Positions 53,833 through 61,296 of a stretch of DNA of 64,000 bases are shown here, one piece after another. Position 1 is the first letter of the stretch. Each line of letters starts with the position of its first letter. Source of the stretch: UBA4416 sp040387475. Its GTDB lineage: Bacteria; Bacteroidota; Bacteroidia; B-17B0; Aurantibacillaceae. The stretch lies in assembly GCA_040387475.1 (NCBI GenBank), contig JAZKDT010000061.1:1-64000 (forward strand), read 5' to 3'. The notes under the pieces are model-generated. The model was not told where the DNA came from, searched no databases, and was given only the letters and a program-made list of their open reading frames with translations. A program made the position numbers and the translations under genes.

Positions 53833-53871
53833 AAAAGCCCTGCTTATTTCATTCGAAAAAGCAGGGCTTTT
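53833..53871. terminator. bidirectional rho-independent terminator
   Basis: A 13-bp perfect stem, AAAAGCCCTGCTT (53833-53845) and its complement (53859-53871), has a 13-base loop with A tract before and T tract after. It lies between the convergent barrel and DUF763 genes. Confidence 0.85.
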
Positions 53872-53895
53872 AGGTTGAGGACCTTTACAAAGCAC

Positions 53896-55119
53896 TCAAC
53901 CAAACAAATCGAGCTGACCGTTATTGGTTGGCGGCTGGGCTTTTCCAAAAACGGTTCGTCCGCCGTATTTATAAGAATCCCTTTTTTCTTTTTCGATCAC
54001 CTTATAAAAATTAGCATTGGGCATAAAATTTTTCTCAATGGCCTGAGCCGCTAAAGTGAGGTTTTTAATAGCCTGCGTTTTATCGGTGTTACCTAGTTTT
54101 GCTCGTTCTAAAGCGCTTCTTAAAACCTCTATCGTTTGATCATAGGTTTTAGTGGGAACCGGGAAAGGATGGCCATCCTTTCCGCCATGTGCAAACGTAA
54201 ATCGCGCCGGATCCGTAAAGCGCGACGGTGTGCCATGAATAATTTCACTCACAAGCGTTAACGACTGTATCGCTCTTGGCCCTACTCCTTCCAATAATAA
54301 TAACGACTCAAAATCTGTTACCTGCTTTTCATGCGCTAACGCTAACACAGATCCCAACCGTTTTAAGTCTACATTCTCTTCCCGAACTTCATGGTGCCTC
54401 GGCATGATGATTCTTCGCACTTCAGGCAAAATAACAGAGGGAGATTCTTTTACAAGAGCCAGCAATCCTTTTTTTGTGTCGCCGGCGGTTTTATCAGTGA
54501 GGTTTAAAATATCACCCTGATTAGCACCGTAAATAAAAGCATGAGGTTCTTCTACAAACGATCCTAAATTCTGTGAATTCCAGTGATATCTTCTGGCCAT
54601 GCCGGTGGCATCATTCATCCCTTGTTGTATAACGGCCCAATCACCTTCTTTACTTACTAAAAAGCTGTGCAGATAAATCTGATAACCATCCTGTATAGCA
54701 TTATTGTCTACCTTGGCACTTAAACGACTATTCCTGACCAATTCAGTTCCGTTAAGTCCCGTTCTATCAGACAGAGCCATAAGTTCGGAAGGAGTTTGCC
54801 TGGAATATTTTCCTTTACCACCACAGATGTATATACCTAAATCATTGAACTTAGGATTCAACGCTTTTTTCAAAGCGCCCATAACGGAGGTGGTAATTCC
54901 GGATGAGTGCCAGTCCATCCCCATCACACATCCCAAAGCCTGAAACCAGAGGGGGTCGCTCATCCGTGTCAACACTTCTTTTCTTCCATAATCCATGGCA
55001 ACGGCTTCGATAATAGCACCACCCAGTAAACTCATTCTCTCAGCAAGCCATGGAGGTACTTTGCCATAATGTAAAGGCAAATCTGCGTAACGTGTATTAT
55101 CAAAATAGAGTTTAGGCAT
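53896..55119 (-). CDS. DUF763 family protein
   Basis: The 407-residue protein matches DUF763, a family best known from archaea and thermophiles. Signatures are DLPLHYGKVPPWLAERM near the start, YICGGKGKYSRQTPSE, DWAVIQQGMNDATGMARRYHW and LLLLEGVGPRAIQSL with an HhH-like turn near residue 285. HhH content hints at nucleic acid contact, but the activity is unknown. Start is ATG 55119 (MPKLYFDN) because an exact -7 box overlaps the longer frame. Confidence 0.85.
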   Translation of the reverse strand: MPKLYFDNTRYADLPLHYGKVPPWLAERMSLLGGAIIEAVAMDYGRKEVLTRMSDPLWFQALGCVMGMDWHSSGITTSVMGALKKALNPKFNDLGIYICGGKGKYSRQTPSELMALSDRTGLNGTELVRNSRLSAKVDNNAIQDGYQIYLHSFLVSKEGDWAVIQQGMNDATGMARRYHWNSQNLGSFVEEPHAFIYGANQGDILNLTDKTAGDTKKGLLALVKESPSVILPEVRRIIMPRHHEVREENVDLKRLGSVLALAHEKQVTDFESLLLLEGVGPRAIQSLTLVSEIIHGTPSRFTDPARFTFAHGGKDGHPFPVPTKTYDQTIEVLRSALERAKLGNTDKTQAIKNLTLAAQAIEKNFMPNANFYKVIEKEKRDSYKYGGRTVFGKAQPPTNNGQLDLFG

Positions 55120-55134
55120 TGGTAAAATGTAGCA

Positions 55135-55142
55135 CAAATATA
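55135..55142 (-). promoter_or_regulatory. -7 element for the DUF763 gene
   Basis: The minus strand reads TATATTTG, 15 bases before the ATG at 55119. Confidence 0.5.
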
Positions 55143-55241
55143 ACACCTAAAATGCCCGTGGTTTGCTACAGATCATAGCATTTATACCTTTTTTGGAATA
55201 GGTTGGCATAAGATTATTACCATGGATCATAAACCACTATT

Positions 55242-55559
55242 ATGAAATCAAAAGACATTCACGGAAAAATAGCACTCACGTTTTCTGAACACAAACTATC
55301 TGATTTATGCTTACGTCATATTCCCGGGTTTGAACCCGAACGTTTTAATATTATAGCCGTTCGTGTATTTGCCGGCAAAGAGTTTATCGTAACCGTTTTT
55401 GCGCAGGATAATTTAAACCATGATGATTTACACCATGTGAGAAAATTTAAAATAGAAACATTGAGTCACAAGGAATTTTATAATTATGTAGACTCCTACA
55501 ATTTTACGTTGGTTGACGAAAGTGTTCATATTGACGGTATGGCTGTTCTGAATAAATAG
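55242..55559 (+). CDS. conserved small hypothetical protein
   Basis: The 105-residue soluble protein has the pattern of a small alpha/beta fold: GKIALTFSEHKLSDLCLRHI helix, strands FNIIAVRVFAGKEFIVTVFA, an acidic HD-rich turn (DNLNHDDLHHVRKF), and a final helix-strand. No family was recognised. It has no neighbours on its strand and is divergent from DUF763. Confidence 0.65.
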   Translation: MKSKDIHGKIALTFSEHKLSDLCLRHIPGFEPERFNIIAVRVFAGKEFIVTVFAQDNLNHDDLHHVRKFKIETLSHKEFYNYVDSYNFTLVDESVHIDGMAVLNK

Positions 55560-55783
55560 ATTTAACAACAAGGCGTTCTTTACATTATGATTTAATTTAT
55601 GCTTTAAAGCGGTGGAATACCAATGACACATATTCCTCATTTTGAAAACGTTTGTAGACCTACTTCCACAAAGTTGTGTGTTTTTTAAGAAAAAGGGCTG
55701 GCACACCGTTTACAATATAGATGCATACGGTCTTTTGTAATGAATTCGAGATGGTAATCCTAATTGAAATACTACAAAAAACT
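55560..55783 (+). other. non-coding stretch ending in a terminator
   Basis: No reading frame of credible composition is present. The stretch ends in a strong terminator that lies 225 bases beyond the last stop codon, so it is either a long 3' untranslated region or a small RNA gene. No exact TAnnTTTG box was found inside it. Confidence 0.35.
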
Positions 55784-55826
55784 AAAACCAGCGACCTTTC
55801 TGAACAAAAGGTGCTGGTTTTCTTTT
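55784..55826 (+). terminator. rho-independent terminator
   Basis: AAAACCAGC (55784-55792) and GCTGGTTTT (55813-55821) pair, extended by an inner ACCTTT/AAAGGT stem with one bulged G, followed by a T-rich tract. Confidence 0.75.
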
Positions 55827-55933
55827 GAAAGCTCTTTTAAAAATTGATAACCTACTGAAGCTGTATCAGAAGCCTAAGCCGAATTAACCGGCATCACGGA
55901 CTTTTGCTACAGCTTTTTTTTAAATTGACGATA

Positions 55934-56383
55934 ATGAGTTATTCCGTTGTTTTTGTCGCTTTGATCACAGCGTTTTTATTAACGTTGTTATTCTCGAGAT
56001 CCTTTAGTAACAAAGGACCTTTTGGAGGCTTGTTGTTATTTTTTCTCATCATTTTTTTATCTACCTGGTCGGGGCAGCTATGGATTCATCCGGTAACTAA
56101 ACCTATATGGGGTGTAGATTGGGGCTTGTTGATTTTTACGGCCATTATTGTGGCGGTTATGATGGCAGCATTGTCTGCGCCGGTCTCCAAACCAACCAAA
56201 GATGAACCGGCGGTTAACCAGGAAGCGGGCATCGCCTTAGGCTTATTTTTTTGGATCCTCATAATTTTACTGATCGTCGCTGTGGCATCGGGGTACTACA
56301 AAGGCTTTCCCTTTCAACCCAAACCTGTTACCAATTTACATATGAGTAATTTTATTCATCCTTTTGTACTGTTTGCATCATAA
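55934..56383 (+). CDS. three-helix integral membrane protein of unknown function
   Basis: Starting at ATG 55934 (MSYSVVFVALITAF), the 149-residue protein has membrane segments near 2-20, 30-50, 60-80 and 105-125, with a short proline-rich tail (FPFQPKPV). A longer frame from 55904 would add ten residues without an ATG. I recognise no domain. It is flanked by two terminators, so it is a single-gene unit. Confidence 0.7.
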   Translation: MSYSVVFVALITAFLLTLLFSRSFSNKGPFGGLLLFFLIIFLSTWSGQLWIHPVTKPIWGVDWGLLIFTAIIVAVMMAALSAPVSKPTKDEPAVNQEAGIALGLFFWILIILLIVAVASGYYKGFPFQPKPVTNLHMSNFIHPFVLFAS

Positions 56384-56507
56384 ATTCCTCATGAGAGCAT
56401 CAAAAACAACTGGCACAAAGATGTATACTTTATAAACAGAAAAGCTTCTGTAAAACAATTTTGAAAACAGGTGATAGCCTGGAGCCAAAACAACTTACAG
56501 AAACTAC

Positions 56508-56544
56508 AAAAAGAGTCTTCCCTTAAAAGAAGACTCTTTTTTTT
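56508..56544. terminator. 13-bp perfect-stem terminator
   Basis: AAAAAGAGTCTTC (56508-56520) pairs with GAAGACTCTTTTT (56529-56541) around 8 bases, with T tract after. It lies between the convergent membrane-protein and exonuclease genes and may serve both. Confidence 0.85.
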
Positions 56545-56590
56545 AATGATGATTGGTAAGTAAAAATCTAAACTTCTTGTTAAGCAACGC

Positions 56591-58006
56591 TTAAAAACTT
56601 CCGTCCGGGAAAATATCTTCCTTCGTTTCTCTAAAAACGATCTTTTTTATCCGGTTATTTTTAAGGTAACTTTTGATCAGAATATCTGCATCCGGATAGT
56701 ATTTGGCTTTCTTAATGATTCCACGGCATTCTTCCAAAGAACTAAAGGTTTCCAAACGATCTATATAACCGTATCCAACAAATTGCCTGTTCTCTACTAA
56801 GATCACCGAACGTTCTTCGTGCGATTTACCGGCATCTATAAGTGCAAAATTAGCTTCGGTAAAAACCATTTGGTCCACGATCTGCTGTGCACGTTTATTG
56901 TAATCTTCCATTTCTTCCTGTCCGGCACAAATGCCGCGGCATTTTTTTATCTGGTGATCAAAGCAAACCGACTCGTCCCCCGTAAGCTGGCAGTAACGCA
57001 GGCATAACTCCTGATCCTCTATCCATCTTTCCATTTGTTCGCGGGCCGATAAATAACCGGTAAACGACATCAACGCATTTTCTGAATTTAAATACTCTAC
57101 CAGTTTAAAATTAACGATACCGGCTTCGTCTTTAAACCAATCGATGCTATGCGTAAACAATTCTGACTTACGCATACGGTTATATTTTGGCTTATGTTTC
57201 TTTATTTCTTCAGCTTCCATTAACAGGGCAATCAATTCGCAGCCTGTTTCTACAAAATCAACATTATACAAATCATTCAACATTTTTTTGCCTTTGCTCT
57301 CTTTGCTATTAAAATGGCTCACGGCGCGGTTGTATACGTTTACGCTTTTTCCAATATAAATAATTTCCTGATCCTTGTTTAAAAAATAGTAAACGCCGCA
57401 GGCTTCAGGCAATTTATCTAATATATATTGCTTTATCTTATCAATACGGCGGGTCATTAAACTTTCCACACCCTGATTTTTATATTGAGGATGAATGCTT
57501 TTGAGATCCAATATTTTGTTAAACAACTCTGCCGTAGCTACAGCATCACCTTCTGCCCTATGCCGACCGTGAATTTCAATGCCAATAGATCCGCAGAGCT
57601 TGCCCAAACTATAAGACAATTTGCCCGGCATAAATTTGCGGCTTAGCCTTACTGTGCATAAGNNNNNNNNNNTTTCTCTCCGGTATTTATAGCCCAGCGA
57701 TTCAAACTCAGCCTTAATAAACCCATAATCAAACCCTACATTATGGGCTATAAAGATACGGTCCTGCGTAAGCTCAATAATTTTTGCGGCCACTTCGTGA
57801 AATTTAGGCGCATCTTTTACCATGTCGTTGGTAATGCCGGAAAGACTCTCAAAATAGGGACTGATACGGCATTCCGGATTTAAAAGTGTTGTGTAAACAT
57901 CCGTTACCTGTAAACCATCATGCTGGATAATGCATATTTCGGTAATACGTCCTTTTCGGTATTCATATTTACCTGCGCAGGTTTCTATATCAATAATAGC
58001 AAACAT
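56591..58006 (-). CDS. DEDDh exonuclease fused to a UvrC-like GIY-YIG domain
   Basis: The N-terminal ~170 residues are a DnaQ-like 3'-5' exonuclease (D6/E8 in IIDIETC, D in AHNVGFDYGF, HRAEGDAVATAELF with H and D). From about 205, GVYYFLNKDQEIIYIGKSVNVYNRAVSHF is a GIY-YIG nuclease domain, followed by a UvrC-type helical region with cysteines (CLRYCQ, CFDHQIKKCRGICAG). This is the Cho/UvrC-related domain order seen in many bacteria, with a likely role in DNA repair. A 10-N gap interrupts codons ~112-115, so four residues are unknown; the frame is otherwise intact. The length is ~471 only if the gap is really ten bases. Confidence 0.88.
   Translation of the reverse strand: MFAIIDIETCAGKYEYRKGRITEICIIQHDGLQVTDVYTTLLNPECRISPYFESLSGITNDMVKDAPKFHEVAAKIIELTQDRIFIAHNVGFDYGFIKAEFESLGYKYRREXXXXLCTVRLSRKFMPGKLSYSLGKLCGSIGIEIHGRHRAEGDAVATAELFNKILDLKSIHPQYKNQGVESLMTRRIDKIKQYILDKLPEACGVYYFLNKDQEIIYIGKSVNVYNRAVSHFNSKESKGKKMLNDLYNVDFVETGCELIALLMEAEEIKKHKPKYNRMRKSELFTHSIDWFKDEAGIVNFKLVEYLNSENALMSFTGYLSAREQMERWIEDQELCLRYCQLTGDESVCFDHQIKKCRGICAGQEEMEDYNKRAQQIVDQMVFTEANFALIDAGKSHEERSVILVENRQFVGYGYIDRLETFSSLEECRGIIKKAKYYPDADILIKSYLKNNRIKKIVFRETKEDIFPDGSF
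57663..57672. other. assembly gap (10 N)
   Basis: Ten consecutive N interrupt the exonuclease gene. A round number of N is the usual placeholder for a gap of unknown size, so the true length may differ from ten. Confidence 0.95.
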
Positions 58007-58082
58007 GCCTGCAAAGATAAGTTGTAAAATAGTTTTTGAATGCTACGATCTGTAGCAAAATAATCCTTCTTTTAGCATTCTA

Positions 58083-58233
58083 TTTTCTTTTTCCTTGAAG
58101 AAAAAGAAACAAAAAATCAAGACGAAATGCCAACTCCAATTCTTTTCTCGCACAAAAATTCTACGCAGTCCCACCGAAAAAATTGTAGTTCGCACCATTT
58201 CGTCAAAATCAGCCGCACTATTACCAACGTATG
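58083..58233 (-). repeat. structured intergenic repeat, copy A
   Basis: Read on the minus strand: a 23-base segment (58233-58211) identical to one in copy B1, a nested inverted-repeat core with outer arms GACGAAATG/CATTTCGTC (58204-58196 and 58129-58121), the linker TTGATTTTTTG (58120-58110), and a hairpin with a perfect 10-bp stem TTTCTTTTTC and loop TTCAAG (58109-58084). It lies in the 306-base gap between the exonuclease and YdeI-like genes; no gene is seen there. Confidence 0.8.
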
Positions 58234-58312
58234 ATAGACTTAAACGTAGGACCTAAGAATTTGATTATTCTTGTAGAGCTTATCAATAACTGCAGATAGA
58301 AATAAAAATCGT

Positions 58313-58795
58313 TCAATATATCCCATACAATTTCTCTTTCCTGAGCAGCTTATTAATTGCATCCGCCATACGATTGATCCTGGTTTCCTCTTTTTTTGCC
58401 GAATAAATCCAATCCAGGTACTGCTTTTGTTCGGCATCCGTGAGGCTGTTATAAAACGTAAAAGCCATGGGTTCATCTTCAAAACATAATTGTAATTCGT
58501 TAGGAATAGTCAACGGCAGGTTATCCTCGTGCAATAGGATATGGATCTTATCACCTTCTTTTTTTTTGAGCAGCTTCCTGATCTCAGCCCTGATGGGTAA
58601 AAACAGATCGCCCTCCCTCATCGGCATCAGGTTATATTTTTCGATCGCAAAATCATCAATGGTTCCGGTAACCCGCACCATACCACCCTTCCCTTTTTTT
58701 GAGGCAGGAATTCCTTTGATCACTACAAAATACCAACCGCCTTTCCCGGGGAATTTATCAATGGTGTATATTTTATCGATCAACGGTTTCTTCAT
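58313..58795 (-). CDS. DUF1905/YdeI-like protein
   Basis: The 160-residue soluble protein has a DUF1905 beta-barrel-like domain (about 10-95: YFVVIKGIPASKKGKGGMVRV, PMREGDLFLPIRAEIRKLL, GDKIHILLHED) followed by a YdeI/OmpD-associated helical C-terminus (FYNSLTDAEQKQYLDWIYSA, ETRINRMADAINKL). YdeI is linked to bacteriocin and peptide resistance in enterobacteria; the mechanism is unclear. A 54-base gap separates it from the upstream PEBP-like gene on the same strand. Confidence 0.85.
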   Translation of the reverse strand: MKKPLIDKIYTIDKFPGKGGWYFVVIKGIPASKKGKGGMVRVTGTIDDFAIEKYNLMPMREGDLFLPIRAEIRKLLKKKEGDKIHILLHEDNLPLTIPNELQLCFEDEPMAFTFYNSLTDAEQKQYLDWIYSAKKEETRINRMADAINKLLRKEKLYGIY

Positions 58796-58849
58796 AACAG
58801 TTTTGCTGCTATAAAGTTAATAGATTGTTTTAGATTTGGGGAAGCCAGC

Positions 58850-59326
58850 CTACTTCTTATAAAGTCCGGTCAAATCGCCCGAACTCAGAACATGCCCTTC
58901 CATAGCTGCCAGCAACTTTGACTTATCGCTGTCGGCCGGCAAATCCAGTTTTGTATCCAAAGCATATACTTTAAAATGATAATGATGAGTACCGCTGGGA
59001 GGGCAAGGACCCGTATAATTATTCTCCAGTTTACTGTTTATACCCTGCATGCCTAACGCGCTGCCTTCCTCAATTTTATCCGTTACCGGGATATTCCACA
59101 TCAACCAATGATCAAAGGTACCACCCGTGGCATCCGGATCGTCCATGATAACAGCCATCGTTACCGTCTTTTCGGGAATATCGGCAATCGTTAATTCGGG
59201 ACTTACATTGGCACCCATGCAGCTAAACTGTGTGGGAATAAATTCGTTGTCTTTAAATGCCGGACTCTTTACCTGCAACGGTAATCCTACTATAAAAGCC
59301 AGTATGGAAATAAATAACGTATGCAT
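58850..59326 (-). CDS. YbhB/YbcL-type PEBP family protein, exported
   Basis: The 158-residue protein begins with a hydrophobic export signal (LFISILAFIVGLPL). It has the ligand-site motifs of phosphatidylethanolamine-binding proteins: MAVIMDDPDA, FDHWLMWNIP and GPCPPSGTHHYHFKVYALD. Bacterial YbhB/YbcL homologues are of uncertain function, possibly binding small anionic ligands. It follows the 59329 membrane gene by 2 bases and probably shares its transcript. Confidence 0.9.
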   Translation of the reverse strand: MHTLFISILAFIVGLPLQVKSPAFKDNEFIPTQFSCMGANVSPELTIADIPEKTVTMAVIMDDPDATGGTFDHWLMWNIPVTDKIEEGSALGMQGINSKLENNYTGPCPPSGTHHYHFKVYALDTKLDLPADSDKSKLLAAMEGHVLSSGDLTGLYKK

Positions 59327-59328
59327 AA

Positions 59329-59835
59329 TTAGTTTGATTTTATACTTCTATTGTAATTTGATGTCATTCGCCGCTCGTAATGCTTCAATACTATTTTTTT
59401 ATGTTCAGGCGTTGTTCCTTCTGTTGCATGTTGTTTCTTCCGGTCTTTATACCATTCATATAACTTCCATCCTAACATGGCCAACGGAATTCCCAAGGCC
59501 GCTTTTGAAAGATTATACCAGGGAGCAGCGGTTTTCCACAGTAGGATCATCCCTAAAATCCACATAACCACCTCTTTAGTGCCCAAAGCGAACGCTGCTT
59601 TTTTAGCTTTCTCTTTGGCGAAGTGTGAGGTGACGATAGCGCCGATAACGGCATAAATGCTATGATATATCAAAGCGATGATTAAAAGATTGGTCTCAAA
59701 TTCAGGTTCTCCTATTTTAGGAAATACTCCCACCCAATTCAATATTTGACGGGTGAGAACAGATAAAGCCATGGTGACGGCAATACCGGCCGCCACAGAT
59801 AAGATGAGTCTAATAGGTAATTTGCGAATGTCCAT
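59329..59835 (-). CDS. membrane protein of unknown function
   Basis: The 168-residue protein has predicted membrane helices near residues 8-30, 48-66, 82-102 and 108-122, separated by basic loops, and a charged C-terminal tail (YKDRKKQHATEGTTPEHKK). No family motif was recognised. It precedes the PEBP-like gene on the same strand with 2 bases between them. Confidence 0.7.
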   Translation of the reverse strand: MDIRKLPIRLILSVAAGIAVTMALSVLTRQILNWVGVFPKIGEPEFETNLLIIALIYHSIYAVIGAIVTSHFAKEKAKKAAFALGTKEVVMWILGMILLWKTAAPWYNLSKAALGIPLAMLGWKLYEWYKDRKKQHATEGTTPEHKKIVLKHYERRMTSNYNRSIKSN

Positions 59836-59915
59836 ATATGACCTTATGGAAAAGCTATGCCAGTTGAAAATCTTTTTTTCACCTAACTTGCTTTTTACTT
59901 ATCCCTGTAAATTAA

Positions 59916-59923
59916 TACCTTTG
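59916..59923 (+). promoter_or_regulatory. -7 element for the 59935 gene
   Basis: TACCTTTG matches the consensus exactly and ends 11 bases before the TTG start at 59935, giving a near-leaderless transcript. Confidence 0.5.
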
Positions 59924-59934
59924 AGTCATAGGGT

Positions 59935-60198
59935 TTGAGAGAAATTTTCATATATATCTTTTTTATCGTTTACGTTTTGTACTCGCTTGTGAACTCCGTA
60001 ACGTTTTACAGAAACGACAAATACTATAACCTTAAATACAGAATTGCTCATACGGTTTTAATCTGGCTGATTCCTTTTATTTACATGATCCTTCTGAAAG
60101 CCCTTGGTCACCGTTCGCTGGGCTCGCATCATTACGATAAGATCAACCGTAACCTGGGCGAAAAAGGACCGGATGCGGATCACCTGAATGGTTATTGA
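59935..60198 (+). CDS. small membrane protein starting at TTG
   Basis: The 87-residue product has two membrane helices (IYIFFIVYVLYSLVNSV and AHTVLIWLIPFIYMILL) and a polar, glycine/histidine-rich tail (GHRSLGSHHYDKINRN). No ATG is in frame upstream, and TTG 59935 directly follows an exact -7 box. The layout resembles small phospholipase-D-like N-terminal or PLDc_N-type modules, but similarity is too weak to name it. Confidence 0.65.
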   Translation: MREIFIYIFFIVYVLYSLVNSVTFYRNDKYYNLKYRIAHTVLIWLIPFIYMILLKALGHRSLGSHHYDKINRNLGEKGPDADHLNGY

Positions 60199-60256
60199 AA
60201 AGCAAAAAAAGATGCGCGGTTTTTCGTACATTTAATATAACCAAAAAAATAATTCC

Positions 60257-60496
60257 ATGAAAACAAATCGCCTGATCCGTTTAGCTGCCTCTGCCGTAGT
60301 AACAACAGCTGTTATTTCCTGCAGCACAATTCCGGCCGACGCAGAAACAAACTATCCTTCATCGTTTGAACTAACACCAACGGGCGACACCGTTAATAAA
60401 CTTGATCATTACGGTAAACAAGGCAAATGGGTACCTGCGATTTCCAATAAATTACAAAACACCACCTATTACCGCAACGATACGATCATCGGGTAG
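60257..60496 (+). CDS. small lipoprotein, possibly 3'-truncated
   Basis: The 79-residue protein has a lipoprotein signal (LIRLAASAVVTTAVISC; lipidated Cys about 22). The mature part ends GKQGKWVPAISNK... then TTYYRNDTIIG, which looks like the first unit of a MORN-type repeat protein cut short. The stop is directly followed by the kilobase of repeats, so loss of the 3' part by repeat insertion is possible. A TACATTTA box lies about 28 bases upstream. Confidence 0.6.
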   Translation: MKTNRLIRLAASAVVTTAVISCSTIPADAETNYPSSFELTPTGDTVNKLDHYGKQGKWVPAISNKLQNTTYYRNDTIIG

Positions 60497-60541
60497 GTCA
60501 TATGAGCGGCTAGCTGCTCAGGAGAGTTTGTTATTGCGGCG

Positions 60542-60569
60542 CGGTGGCTGAGGGGAGCCGAAGTCCAAA
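60542..60569 (+). repeat. 28-base repeat, copy 1
   Basis: These 28 bases recur at 60997-61024 with one mismatch; 22 bases at the end (from CTGAGGGGAGCC) are identical. The reverse complement carries ACTTCGGCTCCCCTCAG, related in pattern to the REP-like units elsewhere in the window. Confidence 0.75.
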
Positions 60570-60580
60570 AATGTTTTCAC

Positions 60581-60758
60581 TAACTTTTTGTCTTGATACA
60601 AAAAGTTAACAAAAAAATCAAGGCTCATTAAAATTTAGCTAAAATCTGCGCGTCATCAATCTGATTGTTCGAAGCGCTTCGCGAACAGCCCAAACAATCT
60701 ACACACATTCCATCGCGTTTGATAAACGCTTGATTTATACGCTAAATTTTAATAGGCC
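60581..60758 (-). repeat. structured intergenic repeat, copy B0
   Basis: On the minus strand: core arms GCTAAATTTTAAT pair with ATTAAAATTTAGC (60627-60639 and 60741-60753, 13 bp perfect), enclosing nested GATTGTT/AACAATC and the palindrome CGAAGCGCTTCG. Then come the linker TTGATTTTTTTG (60621-60610) and a perfect 11-bp hairpin TAACTTTTTGT with loop ATCAAG (60608-60581). Confidence 0.8.
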
Positions 60759-60841
60759 CTTTAAAACGCGCTTTAATTTTCATGGTTGATATAAGTGGTT
60801 TGTTATTCAGGAAAAGGCAGATCATATAATACACACCACTG

Positions 60842-60973
60842 CATACGTTGGTAATAGTGCGGCTGCTTTTGGCAAAAGAGAGCGAACCGCCATTCGGGGA
60901 AGCCATTGCCGGGCAAATGGGGGTTGGTCTTTTGCCTTGATTTTTTGATTCTTTTTCATCAAGGAAAAAGAAT
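60842..60973 (+). repeat. structured intergenic repeat, copy B1
   Basis: It starts with the 23-base segment shared with copy A (60842-60864). The core has outer arms GGCAAAAGA/TCTTTTGCC (60871-60879, 60928-60936) and nested inner arms around GAACCGCCATT, then linker TTGATTTTTTG (60937-60947) and a perfect 10-bp hairpin ATTCTTTTTC with loop ATCAAG (60948-60973). Confidence 0.8.
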
Positions 60974-60996
60974 GACGAGAAGGTCATTTGGATACT

Positions 60997-61024
60997 CGGT
61001 GACTGAGGGGAGCCGAAGTCCAAA
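60997..61024 (+). repeat. 28-base repeat, copy 2
   Basis: Second copy of the unit at 60542-60569, one mismatch, placed just after the B1 hairpin. Copy 1 also lies just beyond a hairpin (that of B0), but on the opposite strand relative to it. Confidence 0.75.
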
Positions 61025-61045
61025 CTGTCTTTCAAAAGCTTTCCT

Positions 61046-61212
61046 ATACTTTTTGACGGCAAAAAGTATTCAAAAACCTTCATGATTTTGTGATAGGCAA
61101 TTTGCGTTTTCCGCTATCGCTTCGCCCGCAACCGTTTATAAAACGTCTCACGCCTTGTCCCCGAGGGGGCCAAGTCTTCGTTGCTTTTATAAACTATTGC
61201 TGCACAAAATCA
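61046..61212 (-). repeat. structured intergenic repeat, variant copy B3
   Basis: Minus-strand order: a nested core with outer TGATTTTGTG/CACAAAATCA (61083-61092, 61203-61212), middle GTTTATAAAA/TTTTATAAAC (61134-61143, 61185-61194) and an inner C-rich/G-rich hairpin near 61154-61174. Then come the linker TGAAGGTTTTTG and a perfect 10-bp hairpin ATACTTTTTG (61069-61046) with a CCGT loop in place of ATCAAG. Confidence 0.75.
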
Positions 61213-61296
61213 CCCAAAAGTTCAGGCTTTTATTTTCAGGATTGGATATAACCATTTAGTGAGAAGGAAAAGCTAACCGTAGGGCGCGTTGACGTG

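Noticed and set aside
55428..55706. 92-residue minus-strand frame
   Set aside because: It overlaps the end of a better supported plus-strand gene and has a composition unlike protein.
60664..60700. tRNA-like stem region
   Set aside because: A GTTCGA-like string and nested arms are present, but no acceptor stem, anticodon arm or CCA-type end fits; it belongs to repeat B0.
60742..61083. 113-residue minus-strand open frame
   Set aside because: It runs through the repeat elements B0, B1 and B3, including their hairpins and the 28-base repeat, and its sequence reads as translated repeat, not protein.
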